Source: Polytrichum commune (lineage: Eukaryota > Streptophyta > Polytrichopsida > Polytrichales > Polytrichaceae). Taken from it: a stretch of DNA of 64,000 nt. The stretch's first letter is position 1. Each line of letters starts with the position of its first letter. The notes below the pieces were generated by a model. It made no database searches, had not been told where the DNA came from, and saw only the letters and a program-made list of their open reading frames with translations. Shown here one piece after another: positions 1 through 11,957 of this stretch. The translations under genes were made by a program, and so were the position numbers. Location: NCBI GenBank assembly GCA_950295325.1, contig OX485803.1, positions 3,408,001 through 3,472,000 of the forward strand, in the 5' to 3' direction.

Positions 1-739
1 TATCGCAGATGCCACGCTCGGCATCATTCTCGATGTCAGTTTCGCTGTCATCTGCCTCCTCTTCGTTGTGCCACTCCTCGGAAGTGCTCTTCATGCTCTG
101 AGCGCCCTCCTCCGATTCCTTCGAGAGCGAGTCCCTCTGAGTTTTCCTTGCACCGCGCGACTGAGTTGCAACTTTTGCTGGCGGTTTAGGGTTTAGACGC
201 TGGCTCCGGCGCACGACCTCCCAACCCTCGCTGTAGTTCTCTCTGCAGTTCAAGCCCGGACGGAAGTTAGTGAGGGCGAAAACAGATCGAAGGGCTACAG
301 CAGCAATAGAGAGCTTGATATGAGTACAATAACCAAACTCAGTGAGCAAAGCTGCTCACAATATATAGAGTAGGCTGGGAGATCACCGAAGGAGCTAGGG
401 TTTAGGGTTTCTCTACCCTAATCCGAAACAGTGTTGGCGGTGTCCGAGGCTGCTGGCGCCAGCGCGGCGTGTGCTCTTCACTCCCGCCACATTCCCCTCT
501 CCTCCCCCCGCTTCGGACGTGGAAGTGGTTGTCGATTCTTTCAACGCCGCTGCCAGAAGGGGGGCTCCAAGCTCCTGTAGCTTGAGGGCGTTTTTGCGTA
601 AGTGCTCCTGACGCTGCCTCTCGTACTCAGGTACTTCGGCCTCCTCGTCACTCCCAAACCCTTCCTCCCCAGATCGCTCCTCGTCCTCGTCCTCTTCATT
701 CCCCGAAGGCGTTTCAGGGGCGTTCGTGGGCGTCTCCAT
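1..739 (-). CDS. 5' part of an acidic, probably nuclear protein (runs off left edge)
   Basis: Two open segments share one style. The upstream one, with the best ATG at 739, reads METPTNAPETPSGNEEDEDE and then an acidic stretch. It is followed by YERQRQEHLRKNALKLQELG, the YExxR..N..LxxLG helix found at the N-terminus of several plant nuclear families (CDCA7-type zinc-finger proteins, some B3 proteins, WDR76/CMR1-like proteins). The second segment, 242 to 1, follows a possible acceptor (TGCAG) and reads ENYSEGWEVVRRSQRLNPKP, then a Ser/Glu/Asp-rich acidic tail. An RRSxRL...P motif after such a helix is typical of the same families. The donor between the two segments is not resolved, because the first frame closes at about 413. 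The gene continues beyond position 1, so no catalytic or zinc domain is visible. A longer reading from TTG at 781 lacks an ATG and was not chosen. Confidence 0.5.
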
Positions 740-939
740 CGGACGCGCGTGCAGGAGCAGTGAGGCGTGGGAGGCATTCAAGCGCCCTTGCCATCGCCAT
801 TTTCAAACCCAGGTGCGAGCCGTTGCCGGCATCAATTCGTGAACTTAATGCATGTTAGATCAGAGAGTAGCATGGACACATTTGAACGCCGCCAGTAACT
901 TGGCTGCTTTTAGGGTTTAGGGATCTGTAACGAGGTTCA

Positions 940-2021
940 GGGTTTAGGGTTTCTAGTGTAATTAAGGTACAGATCTAAATGACTGGATCTAAATCACTTA
1001 CACTGAACCCTTCGTCATTGGATTTTGAGGGATTGGAGTCATTAGGGTTACGATGTGCAAACCCTATTTTTTGGGTTCGGTCTCCGAGTTTTCCTTGCAC
1101 CGCGCGACGGGTCATGAAGATTGTGTACCTTGTTGAGAGTATTTCTGCAACAAAAGAAATATGGAATTTGTTTTCCTTCTTATCTTCTTTCCAAAACGCT
1201 GAAAATTATCCTCAGAACGCAGCATAGGGTATTAGAATTCGAATGTCGTGAGCATGCTCTGCGTAGTGTTTCTGACATCAACGTTTGTTTTGGACCTACT
1301 TACATCAGCTTGTACTTAAAACCTTTTTGTGGGTGTTAAACTGCAGGAATGGCTATCATATCATCTTAGTTGAAGGTAGGAAGAACTGAGGAGCAATTAG
1401 CACAAATCTGAAGGTTGTTTCCACAAAACACGTGCAAGGTGTTGTATCAAATGGATAGGTGCGGCAACCCTATGGTCAATCTCCGCTAGGTACAGTAGTC
1501 GATTTGGAGCTGATCCATTTTGTTGCAAACTCGCTATTGTAGTTCTATTTGGATCTTTTGTTGGCAGTCATGACCTTTCCAAGTCTTGAGATCAACTCAA
1601 TGTTAAGCAGGAAATTGCCTTCTGAGTTTTGCATTGGGTTGAGAGAATAGCACTGATGCCAGACTAGGGATTTTTTTGGTATCAAAAGCTGTTCCTTTCA
1701 GTCTTCATAGTTGGAAACGTACGTGGTCCATTTGATAAGTGGTTCTAGAAGAGAGACTAGGTAAGACAACTTCGCAGATTCTTCTTGACGTCCATGGAAA
1801 CAAAGAAACATTTCATATGATCTTGTACATGTGGGAGGAGTTTGTAAACCAGTGTTCTCAAGGTACCTAAAATTCTCCATGATCTAGAAAGTTATGTCAG
1901 CATCATGTGATAAGACTTCCAATTACATTACAGTGTACCATGGGTCATGAAGGTTGGTTGCTTTTAGGGTTTAGGGTTTCTAGTGTAATTAAGGTACAGA
2001 TCTAAATGACTGGATCTAAAT
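940..2021. repeat. Direct duplication of a 55 bp block plus a short exon fragment
   Basis: A block beginning GGGTTTAGGGTTTCTAGTG and ending with tandem GATCTAAAT words lies at 940-994 and again, almost identical, at 1967-2021. GGGTCATGAAG also occurs near both (1109 and 1941). A 23 bp stretch at 1086-1108 is identical to 139-161, which is inside the second coding segment of the left-edge gene. The rest of 782-3743 holds no convincing gene; its short open frames lack recognisable domains. Confidence 0.7.
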
Positions 2022-3743
2022 GACTGGAATGTAGATCAGTTTACGAGAGGCCGCATAGTGCCGAAGTAGTGAGGTATCTGTACATCTGTACAGTTACGCA
2101 GAGTGATTTTTTGCATTGTAGAATTTGGAGAGGGATTCAAAATACGAGGGTGGGAGAGGTCACAATAGTGGAGTCTCAGTTTGGACTTCGTGTGCCTACA
2201 TTCAGCAGTTTATCATCTGCCACTGATCTGCAAAGTCTCACTCGAGCTGAAACCTGGGACACGTGCTACTCTCTCAACGGCTACTCATCATTTCCACTTT
2301 CTCTTTGATGCATACCTTATTAAAAATAGTGGTGTGGAGGAGCCAAGTTGAAACAAACTGGTTGTGGAATGAGAGGTGCAAAAGGTTGATGTTGATGGTT
2401 TGTTGTGAGCAGCTGTGAAGAGGCCATGTAAGCATATTGTGATTTAGGCACTGTTAGCGACCTATCCACCAGCCAGTGGCATCAATTTAAAACTTGTTGT
2501 TTAATTGCCGAATTCATGCGTACGTGATTGGGTGGGTTGCATTTAAAGGCTTTATAGTACTATTTCCTGCCATTATTTAAGTTTGCGAATTAGCTTCTGA
2601 CAGTTGCATTGGATTTTGAATGTCTCAAAAGCGAAATCACAATCTTGTAAACCTCAGTAACGAGCATTTTAAAAAATGTAGATATATTTGCACTGAGATT
2701 CGTGTAGAACTAGTATTGGCCGTATTGAAGCGTTTACATTTGTCATATATGTTCAGAAATTCAAGTGTAGTACAGGTGTTTATGTTATTACTGGAATTAT
2801 GAGACCACTTGACTGAGTGGTGAAATTATTTACAGTGGAGATTCTGCGTTTTACCCAACACTTGCTCAGACATTGTATCTTCAAGTAAATGTATTGTTGT
2901 CATGTAATCTTTTAGTGTCGCAAAATTATTTCACGGGCTTCTTGGACAAGAAGATTTACAGTTTGGCTTTTGCTATGTTTTTATTTTACATTCCAGAGAA
3001 TAGAAAATTGGTGTGTTAGGTAGCTGCCAATGCCATCACTGGGCTTCTGTTTAGTGCATTAGCTTCTGGTCAGTGCCTTGGATGTTTTGCAGCAATTTTG
3101 CATCCTAACATGATTTACTTTGGATGTGTTAGAATGATACATATGTTGTGGGCGAGGAGAAGATGGAAATGAGTCCAAGAATTGGACTAGTGGACTGAAG
3201 AGGAAACAACGGCATGAGCAGTGACTTTGGTTTGCTTGGAAACCTGTGGGTCCCAAAACCTTGTTGTAAGGTTAGATATACGTAGCTTTGGCTGCTTGTG
3301 CTGTTTGGGTTTACCTCAACCGTTCCTCATATTGGTTATTTTGATCAGACTCAAAATCATTCTCAACGGAGGTCTCCAATTGCCGCAAAGAGTGAGAGTA
3401 GTAGGCCCTTATGGCAAGTTGAAGGCAGGGTTCCGACTTCTGATGCTGTAACGGCAAGTCCCAGTGTGTCATCTACTAATGTGAAGCAGGGACCTATTGA
3501 CACAGTATGCCTCTATGGCTCACCCTCCAAATACTGCAACATATATGACACGTTCCAAGTTGATAGGAAGAAGATTATAGGCCCTTGTAAAAGTCTGTGC
3601 TTGACCTTATCTTCACTAAAAGTTGTGGTCATTTGTTTGCATAGAGAAATGTGTACTTGAAACACCAGGTTACTTGTACTTTCAAATTAGACATTGCATT
3701 GTATTCTCATGATTTGTATTCCCTTGATGTGCATGTTTTGTAG

Positions 3744-3812
3744 GTCAAGGTTTTGTACAATGAGGCTGGGGTGCATGGTTTTTGGAATGGTGTTTTTCCC
3801 ACTCTTATCATG
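3744..3812 (+). pseudogene. Exon fragment of a peroxisomal NAD-carrier-like (PXN) mitochondrial-carrier-family gene
   Basis: After a TTTTGTAG acceptor at 3743, the frame reads VKVLYNEAGVHGFW, then NGVFPTLIM. This corresponds to the conserved carrier segment (in Arabidopsis PXN the same stretch has EAGxxGFWKGVxPTLIM). Carrier proteins are six-helix membrane transporters; this segment belongs to the loop and helix of the second repeat. Directly after ATG the expected donor reads TTAAGT instead of GTAAGT. I found no convincing neighbouring exons, although the Ser-rich frame at 3298-3560 could be a degraded linker exon. It is most likely a gene relic or captured fragment. Confidence 0.55.
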
Positions 3813-4586
3813 TTAAGTTTGTTATTGTGTTTTTCGAGCTGTGCACATTGTTAATAAGAGTGCTTTGCCATGGATTTCTTCACCCCAGCATGATATAAAG
3901 TGTAGGAGACAGTGCATGTCAGGCTAGGTTTGTTGTTACCTCCAATATTAGTCTGATGTAGGGATTCACTTTGGAAGTGTTTGGATGACTGCACTTGTAC
4001 AGACAGCAAAAGTTTCACTGCACCATGATGTTTGGAAGGCACCTGATGCAGCAGAGATTTTTTCATGCATGTAGCGATTCAAGAGATTACATATTTGCAT
4101 CGTATCACTGCAAGCAATCAACCAAGCATTCCATTCTGTAAACCTGTGGTCGCAACCCTTTCTGACTATTTCTTCTTCATTCCTTGTTGCTCGAGGACGA
4201 TCTGACCAGGATCAGTCATACTTTTGGTTTCTGTGATGGTACAAAGTCACAGAACTTCATCATAGGATGAGTTCACTAGTCAGCAGTTTGGTTCATGTAA
4301 CTGACGGCAGTGACGGAGTTTAAACTTTGATGGCACATTCAACTGTGATTTCAGTGTTATTAAAGTACTGAGGACCATTGGAAGAGACCCTCAATTCACT
4401 GTGCCAATTTTGGTATGTATAAACTACGTGATGTAATAAGCTCTTTTCATTTGATATGCAGTGCTGAAATACTTTCAATTGTGTTAATGCCAATAGTGTC
4501 GCAACCCTTGCTAGCCCCCCCTTGACCATCTTGCCAATTTTCAATTCTAGCAAAGGTTACGAGTCGCTAACCCTTCGCATACCGCC
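3813..4586. other. Spacer, nothing recognised
   Basis: AT-rich DNA with short, unsupported open frames on both strands. No terminal repeats or homologous exons were recognised. The left end of the CACTA element should lie here or just beyond, but no CACTACAAGAAAACC-type terminus was found. Confidence 0.4.
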
Positions 4587-5480
4587 ATGCTAATGGTTAG
4601 CTCCTCTAACCCCGGACCATTAGTTCATAGGAGGGGAACCAACCCTCCTACTTTGATTTCGGGACTCACCCCTTTAATCGGTAACCAAACCTTAGATGTG
4701 GACTTCCATCCATGGAAGTCCAATCTTATGTTGATCATCGCGTTGCCGGAGCAACACTACAACAACCCGAAGCATACTAGGCAACTATGGCCTCACAATG
4801 GGCCAAAGCCCATGGAGGCCGTGCCGTTCGGCCTCGGGTGGGTGAGGCCACACCACCTCACCCATATAAGCCTCTAGGACTTCACGCGGGGCCCCTACCC
4901 CACCGTCAACCAACCTCTTGTCTCTCTACCAAGAGTTGGGGCCAAGTGGACATTTTCCCTTAGCCGCTGGGCCTAGAAGCCCCCAGCAGCTTCAGACCAT
5001 CATAACTTCCTTGTATGATGTCTGATTCCAGCAACCAACCACTCCATCTTCATCTACGCTTCACGTAGATGCCGATGGACTCCTCAATTGCCCCATTCGG
5101 GCAAGTGGTGAGGAAGTTATGCCTGTTTGAACCTTGGCAGTCCCGGGAATCACTCCCAGGCACTGCTGTAGCAGGGCGCTGTCCCGGGACAGCGCCCCAC
5201 TCAAATGGCCATAACTCCTAGCTCACACCTCCGATTGAGGTGTTCTTGAGCATTCTAGAATCACCACGCCATGAGCTACGCATAGCTCATGGCCTTACCC
5301 TAGTGCCTCCTAGTCTCCATGGGTGGGAGGCGTTCCCAACGCCCGGGGCCCTCACCCACACTAGGATCACTTGGGCCCTCTCACCAACAGCGCCACAAGT
5401 CCCGGGTGTCACTCCGGGGTCCCCCTTGTGCCCATGGTGTTTCGGGCACTCCTCATGGAGAGGTGCGCGACAAATAGTGT
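4587..5480. other. GC-rich, palindrome-bearing segment upstream of the CACTA transposase
   Basis: Base composition switches sharply to GC-rich, with a perfect 24-bp palindrome at 5174-5197 (core GCTGTCCCGGGACAGC) and an inverted repeat at 5268-5291 (arms CCATGAGCTA / TAGCTCATGG). It is open on the plus strand but low in recognisable protein content. It may be the CACTA 5' region or promoter, or an older LTR-type fragment that the element abuts; no LTR termini could be proven. Confidence 0.4.
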
Positions 5481-5575
5481 GCTATGCTCAGGCGGGTCTT
5501 GTGGATGCGGAAAACGACATTGTTGGAGAGGAAGTCAGGGAAAGCCCTCCTCAGCTTGACAACAACAATGGGGGC

Positions 5576-8500
5576 ATGGATGCAATAAGAATGATCATGG
5601 AGTGCCTCTCTAGATACGATAACCTCGGTGATGAAAACCGTGAGGATTGCACTCCAACGGACGATGGGGAGGAGGATGACGCAATCCCATGCGGGGAAGG
5701 GGACTGCAGGACAGATGTAATGGAGGAGTTAATGAAGCATGCCCGAACTCCTCTTTTTGCAGGTGCCTCAACAAGTCGGTTGGTTGCAACTCTTTTGCTA
5801 CTGAATTGTTTTGCCGTGTTCGGAGTATCGAATGCATTTGTTGACGAACTACTTCAACTGTTGCATATTCTGCTTCCAAGCGACAATTACCTACCCCGTT
5901 CTCACTATGAAGCCCGGAAGTATGTGGTGAAGTTGGGACTGTCTTATAATATTATTCATGCATGCCGCAATGGATGTTGTTTGTTCAGGAAGGAGCTGCA
6001 GGATGCGAAGTCCTGCCCAAAGTACAACGCCCCGAGATACAAGTCGGATTCCAGCGCAATCCCATCCAAAATTCTATGCCATTTTCCGTTGATTCCCCGT
6101 TTGAAACGCATGTACCGGTGTAAAAGACTGGCGGAACTTAACAAATGGCACGCCAATCAGAAGAAGGAGGGGAGTAACGTGGATTGCGTCCCCGAGTCAA
6201 AGGCCTGGAAGCACATTGACTCATTGGATGTCGACTTTACAGCTGAGATGAGGAACATACGTTTGGGGATGGCTCTGGACGGAGTGAATCCGTTTGGAAA
6301 CCAGTCGCTCAGTCACTCGACATGGCCGGTTCTCTTGGTGAACTATAATTTGCCTCCATGGCTAGTGACAAAGCCATTTTTCATCATGCTTGCATTGTTG
6401 ATTCCAGGTCGCGAGAGCGTGACCTCGGAGAACATCGATGTGTACCTTACTCCACTGATTGAAGAGCTCTTGGTACTGTGGAAAAGGGTACCAGCCATAG
6501 ATGTGTCTGAAAAGCCCCCTAGACAGCATTTTAAACTACGGGCTCTACTTCTTTGGTGCATTCACGACTTCCCTGCGTACAGACTCACATCTGGCCAAGT
6601 CACAAAAGGGTATAGAGCGTGTACGGAGTGTGGGCCAGATGTTACAACTCGGCGGTCAAAGGCTCTCGAAAAGAATGTATATTTAGGTCACCGCCGGTAT
6701 CTCAGTAGATGGCATCCATATCGTAGGCTGAAGCATTCATTCGATGGTCAACAGGAGTACCGGCCTCCCCCTCCAATTCTAACAGGATGCGACATCAAGG
6801 GCTATGCACAAGAAAGATTGTCCTTCCTGCAAGAGTCACAGGGAAGAAGAGGTGGAGGAGAAGGCGACCCCATTCAGCGCACCGGAGTGAAGCGGCTCTC
6901 AGCTCTGTACATGCTTCCGTATTGGCAGGTACTTAGCGCATTCACAAGTTCCAGTAACTATTGTTAGAATTGTTGACTGAATCTAGTAACAAACACGGTT
7001 AGCATGTTGAAAGTGAATAGTGCAATTTCTGAAATCAATCACTGGTTCCAGTATGTACAGTTATAATTGTTGACTGACTTTAGTAACCTGGTTGGTAAGA
7101 AGATTGACTGTGAATAGTGCAATTTCTGAAATCCATCACTGCCAGTATGGAGGAAAAAAATATGGACCTATATTTTTTCAATGAATGCTTAAGATTCTTT
7201 CTCGAAAGTGAGTTAAGCTGACGTTGGAATGCTTTGGTGGAATTTTTGGCAGGACCTCCTCATTAGACATGTTTTGGATCCCATGCACTGTGAAAAAAAC
7301 ATCTGCGAGAACGTGATGAAAACAATTTGGGGGGTCCGTGACACTTTGAAGGCCCGGCTAGACTTAAAAGAGGCCAACATTCGACCATATCTGCACCCTC
7401 TTCCTGGAAGGAAATTTGGGTCTATTGTACTTCCAACGGCTCCGTATGTACTATCGAAAGAAGAGAAGGCAAAATTCATAGACATTATCCGCAATTTGAA
7501 GACACCTACAAACTACGCTGGCCAACTTGCAAAATGCATTGCGTCGGATGGGGACTTGAAGGGGCTGAAATCTCATGACTACCATGTCTTGATGCAACAA
7601 TTGCTCCCCTTGTGTTTACGCACTCTCTTAGACAGGGATACGCGGGTGGCAATAATGCGGCTTAGCCGTGTGTTTGTACGATTGTGCGCAAAGTCCGTAG
7701 ATTCCTCGTCCATGGAACAATTATTGGAGTACACAGCTGAGACTCTATGCATGCTAGAGATGGTTTTTCCACCGTCATTCTTTGATGTCATGTCGCACCT
7801 CCCCATTCACCTGGTGCAGCAGTTGGATATATGTGGTCCCGTACACACCCGATGGATGTATCCTATTGAGCGGTACCTAAAGAGACTGAAGGGCTATGTT
7901 AGGCAACGAGCAAAACCCGAGGGATCCATGGCGAGGGGATACACAATAGAAGAGGCATTAGGATTTTGCACAGAGTACATGCAAGACTGTGAGCTAACAT
8001 GAAGGAGGACTTGGGACGATGAGGAGGAAGTAGGGGCCAAGAGTGAGGTCGTGGAGGGTACAGATCGATATCGACTCTTGACATCAGAGCTCAGGGCACG
8101 GATTCACGAGTTTGTTCTCACGAATGCTGAGCCTCTACAGTCATACAGAGAGTAAGCATCACATGTTTTAGTCATGCACTCTGTCTAGAAGGGACAATGT
8201 GACTGTGTGTAGTCACCAAAGGTCTATTGCGTACTAATTCCAGTCATCATATTGCAACACATGACTAGAGAATTAGATGTTGATGACGTTTACCGATATC
8301 TGCCGACTGTTTTTGTTATGTAAAAACTTTCCATCCACTATGGCTTCTAATCAGACGTCACTACTTGGAGATGGAAGCGCGGCACAGAATGTGTGCAGAG
8401 ATACGTCGTCGATCACGGGGTAGAAGAGCAGAGTATCCACCAATCGCAAGGAACGAGCAATTTTCTGAGTGGTTCCCTATCGCAGTGCAACGGGATGTGG

Positions 8501-9210
8501 CAGTAGGCACAGAGGTCCATGAAGATATTCTTGGCCTTGTCCTACCACCTTCATGTGAGGCAAAATTATATCGCAGCATGTATGCATATGGGAACCATAT
8601 ACGTGTGCGAGGGGCAGAGGTAGACTTGTCAACGTGCGACAGCGGAGTAGCTGCAACATTCTCACAATCTTGCCGTTCCAGCAGAGAGGACAGGAATCAC
8701 AGGCTCGCGAACGTGGAGTACATGGGGTGGGTCGAAGAGATTATTGGGGTTGACTATGGGAAGTTCGAATTACTCCTACTGTATTGTAAGTGGGTCCAAG
8801 CCACGTGGATAGGGCCACGGGTAACTATGAAAAGAGATGAGTACGGTTTCACTCTCGTGAACATTGACCGTACCATTCCGTACTCAACAGATTCGTTTGC
8901 GTTTCCTCTTCATGCTCAACAGGTTTTCTTTGTTGACGATGTGGCACATCCTAGATGGAAGGTTGTTCTACGCAAAGAGGCACGAAGTGTGAGAGTGACC
9001 TCCATGGCTGAAGGAAGACCAGTTCTACACTGCCTAAGCTTACGCGACGATGCTGTAACTCACGGATTGATGGCACAGAATGTCACTGATGATACCGTAG
9101 CAATGCCGCCTGTTTTATCAAGTTCCAGGGAGCTTACTAGCAACGAGGTGCAGCTTGCTCTGCAAATGGAGGATACAGAGGCGGACTACAATGATGAATC
9201 ACCACAGTAG
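5576..9210 (+). pseudogene. CACTA Tnp2-type transposase, three exons, one in-frame TGA
   Basis: Exon 1, 5576-6928, starts at ATG MDAIRMIMECLSRY and contains the Tnp2 core (FVDELLQLLHILLPSDNYLP, DGVNPFGNQSLSHSTWPVLL, LLIPGRESVTSENIDVYL, DFPAYRLTSGQVTKGYRAC). Intron 1 is 6929-7252; exon 2, 7253-8151, continues in phase with DLLIRHVLDPMHCEKNICEN and the DUF4218-type region (LPIHLVQQLDICGPVHTRWM). Intron 2 is 8152-8354; exon 3, 8355-9210, carries the DUF4216-type end (FFVDDVAHPRWKVVL). All junctions are GT..AG and keep the frame. A single TGA at 8000-8002, after CTEYMQDCELT, interrupts exon 2; beyond it the frame stays open (RRTWDDEEEVG). The plus-strand frame also runs upstream to 5240, but that part has no transposase similarity. 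It encodes a cut-and-paste enzyme that would act on CACTA termini; this copy is probably inactive. Confidence 0.9.
6967..7150 (+). repeat. Imperfect tandem duplication inside CACTA transposase intron 1
   Basis: Two units of about 85-95 bp share AATTGTTGACTGA at their starts and GTGAATAGTGCAATTTCTGA further in (near 7011 and 7108). The duplication lies wholly within the intron and leaves the donor and acceptor untouched. Confidence 0.75.
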
Positions 9211-10142
9211 GACTGTAGGAGCCCAACTACTATCTGTTAAATTTTGGTACAGCAAAGGAGTAGTAACAGAGATTGCACAGTTAACAAATTAAAGTTGTAT
9301 GGACAAAGGGGGTTCATTACCAATATAAGTAAAGGAAATTGTGTCGATGACTATGTTATTTCGCAGTCATGACTAAATCCAGTAAAGAAAACTGTCCACA
9401 TGACTACGTTATTTTGCAATCACTTTGGCATCTCAGAAAAGTCAGTGAAGGTGATCAATAATGGCTTTGTTGCAAGCATGGGAATTCTGTAGCCTGGTTA
9501 AGCATACAAGGCAATATCGTGCATCTGCAAAGAAAGTGGAAAGATAGAGCAAGTGGAATCATGATTTTTGGACGCCCAATCCAATTACTTACTAATTTTT
9601 GAAGGTGTGTTTAGTTGTTGTTTCTAGAATGGTGCCTCTAAAATGACACGTGATCATGTTTGCGCACAGACATGGAAGTGTTGAATAGACAAGCTATTAT
9701 GTAAGTAAAGATTATGGACCTACTCCTATATCACAACACTCACCCATTGAGCCAACGACTAGAGGACTTCAAAATCATCTGATTGAAATATATGACTACT
9801 ATTAGTCAGTTCATTTACTACATGAAGTCATGTAGTCACCCAAACCAACTCTCTTACTACACTAAGACATACATAAACCATATACCCATACTTCCCGACC
9901 ACATTAGCATGACTACACATAGTGAGCACTCATGGCATGACTCTGGGAACCGGGCAAGAGAACATATGTCCCGTTCCCGTAGACGTTCCCACCCAGGTCC
10001 TCAAAAAAATGACTACGTATATGACTAGTCCATGACTGGACCCTCTTAGGACTGATTCTAGACTAAACCAATGACTGAGGTGACTACATAGTCATATGCG
10101 CTTAGTCACATCCGGTCACATTGGGTTGGTTTTCTTGTAGTG
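9211..10142. repeat. CACTA right subterminal repeat region
   Basis: There is no gene here. Short CATGACTA, GACTACATAG and TAGTCAT words recur in direct and inverted orientation toward the terminus, the layout expected of transposase-binding subterminal repeats. The open frame at 9783-10028 reads these repeats and is not a gene. Confidence 0.65.
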
Positions 10143-11457
10143 TCCAGAAGTAATTCAGATCCATTGGTTTGAAATTTGTGAAACCACTAAAGGAGACCTC
10201 ACTTCCAGTTGATGTGAACTTCAGTTCTCCATAGTCCAACTCTCACAATGTATACTTAGGGTTGGTTTAGACTATGGTGAAGAAGTGCACTAGTGAAGAA
10301 CTATAGGGCAATGGAGCAATATAACATGTTACAAAATGTGTTCTTCGCTCGTCAGGGTTTACACTATTGTGAAGATTTCTCCAAGGAAAACTTGAAGCAT
10401 GGATGAACAAAATGACATGATTGTCAGCATAGCAACACTTCTTACTAGGGGAGTTCTTTGGAGGTATAGTTTCTTGGGCAACTTCAAATCCTCGGACAAG
10501 AAACTTGGCTTCTGGAGAACTCCAACTTGAGCCATTTTTTCAGGGGGATTGTTAAATTGGCCATGTAGTTTGTTAAAACGACCACAAAGACGCATTGTGT
10601 GGTCACATGACCTGTCAAAATTTGATTTTTCATTGCACACATGAAGAGGAACAAGAGGTCAACTCTATATTGTAATTCATAAACTTGGGCAACGCTTTTG
10701 TATGCATGTATGTGGTTGTTTTGACCGATGTGCGGTCAATTTAACAACTTTGTTTTGTTTCTCTATCTTGTCTGCCAAACCAATTGTTGCCTCAAATAAC
10801 CTTGTCTTGGACTGAAATTCTTGATCGAGGGGTGCACTTCTTCATGGTAGTCTAAATTGCCCCGTAAGGCATGAGGACCAAAGAGATTTGAATGGATGAA
10901 AAATCTACATGTCGTCCTACGTGACAACAAGTTAATAACATTTCATGGTCTTCCATATATTGTATTAGACGCATCAAAAAGAGGTGGGACATGCGCAAAA
11001 CTAGGCGCGTAAATAAATTTCTATTGACTCTTATAAAGACTATAATATTTCAACTGTGGGAACTTGAGCTTGAACATATGTTAATGTGGTCCTTTAACAT
11101 GGTCCACTTTCACTATACAATAAGCATGAAGGCCCTTCAAATGTAAAATTTAACTTCTATTTCCCATGGTATGGCCTTTGGATGATTTTCATGGTCGCGG
11201 CTCTTGGTTTGTGTGTGAAGTGGCCTTTATGTTAAATGAAATTGCTAGCGGGAAGAGACTCAACTTTACTAAGCAACTAGACAATGGTCTCTTTCCAAAG
11301 AAATTTGCAACTAAAAAAGCTCCAATAAATTATACATGCTTGTAAAAAAACTCTATAGTACACATCATGAGTGCTACCCATTAATGGGGAATCTTGGAAT
11401 GAAAGAAGAAGTATGCTCGCCCAATACCCGGTTCTATGGAACACAACCAAGGAGTTG
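10143..11457. other. Spacer with degraded GGGCCACTTC-family sequence
   Basis: No gene was recognised. GTGTGTGAAGTGGCC near 11209-11223 resembles the right end of the 0.5 kb element family described next, so part of this spacer is probably an old copy. Confidence 0.4.
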
Positions 11458-11957
11458 AGGGCCACTTTACATATTAAATCTAGGGCATATGATCATTGCA
11501 CTTCAAGCACTCTCATTGGTGGAAAAGATGGAAGTAGTCCAAGTTTGCTTCACACTACACTTGAGGGACCAACTTGGTAAGTGAATGCAAGATGGATGTA
11601 AAGTCTACAAGGATTCCTGCATGGCATCAAATGGATCACGTTCATGGTCACTTGGACTATTTCCAAAAACTACCTCCTGGAGGTAGGCCTAACACAAAAC
11701 CAAGAGACCATGACACTTCAAAATCTCATAACCATTGATTTCTTATACTTTGTTGTGTGTGAGGACCCCACATGAATAGAAATTCACTGAAACAACATTT
11801 GGTTGAGGGCCCAATCACATATGGCTTCACACTACACTTGAGGGGCCGTGACCACACTACATGATTTTGGAAGTCTATTGGGACGGCCTTTGGGCACTTC
11901 TTTTGGGCTCCCACAATTTCTTGGTTGTAGCTCTTGGCTCGTATGTGAAGTGGCCCC
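11458..11957. mobile_element. Non-autonomous element, GGGCCACTT terminal inverted repeats, copy 1
   Basis: It begins AGGGCCACTTTACATATT and ends with the inverse, ATGTGAAGTGGCCCC. Its interior aligns along nearly the whole length with 17655-18150 (shared words such as CACTTCAAGCACTC, TGGATCA...CATGGTCACTTG, GAGGTAGGC..AACACAAAACC). It has no coding capacity. A target duplication was not evident. The class is uncertain; the size and ends suit a MITE or a MULE derivative. Confidence 0.65.

Larger units (their letters stand above)
5576..10142 (+). mobile_element. CACTA (EnSpm/CMC) DNA transposon, left end not located
   Basis: The coding part is a Tnp2-type transposase. The element ends with CTTGTAGTG at 10134-10142, the inverse of the canonical CACTACAAG terminus (reading inward CACTACAAGAAAACCAACCC). 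The flanking trinucleotide is TCC. Subterminal sequence at 9340-10110 is crowded with CATGACTA/TAGTCATG words in both orientations, as expected for transposase-binding subterminal repeats. The start given is only the likely transposase ATG; the real left terminus lies upstream and was not identified. Confidence 0.85.

Noticed and set aside
400-420. Interstitial telomere (TTTAGGG)n
   Set aside because: Only one to three units at a time (also at 200, 910, 940, 1965); this is the common telo-box of plant promoters rather than a telomere tract.
4750-4765. Left CACTA terminus (CACTACAACAACC)
   Set aside because: It matches only the first eight bases; the following bases and the flanking trinucleotide do not match the right end.
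5240-5575. N-terminal extension of the CACTA transposase
   Set aside because: The frame is open but the peptide is Pro/Gly-rich without family similarity; the transposase-like sequence begins around the ATG at 5576.
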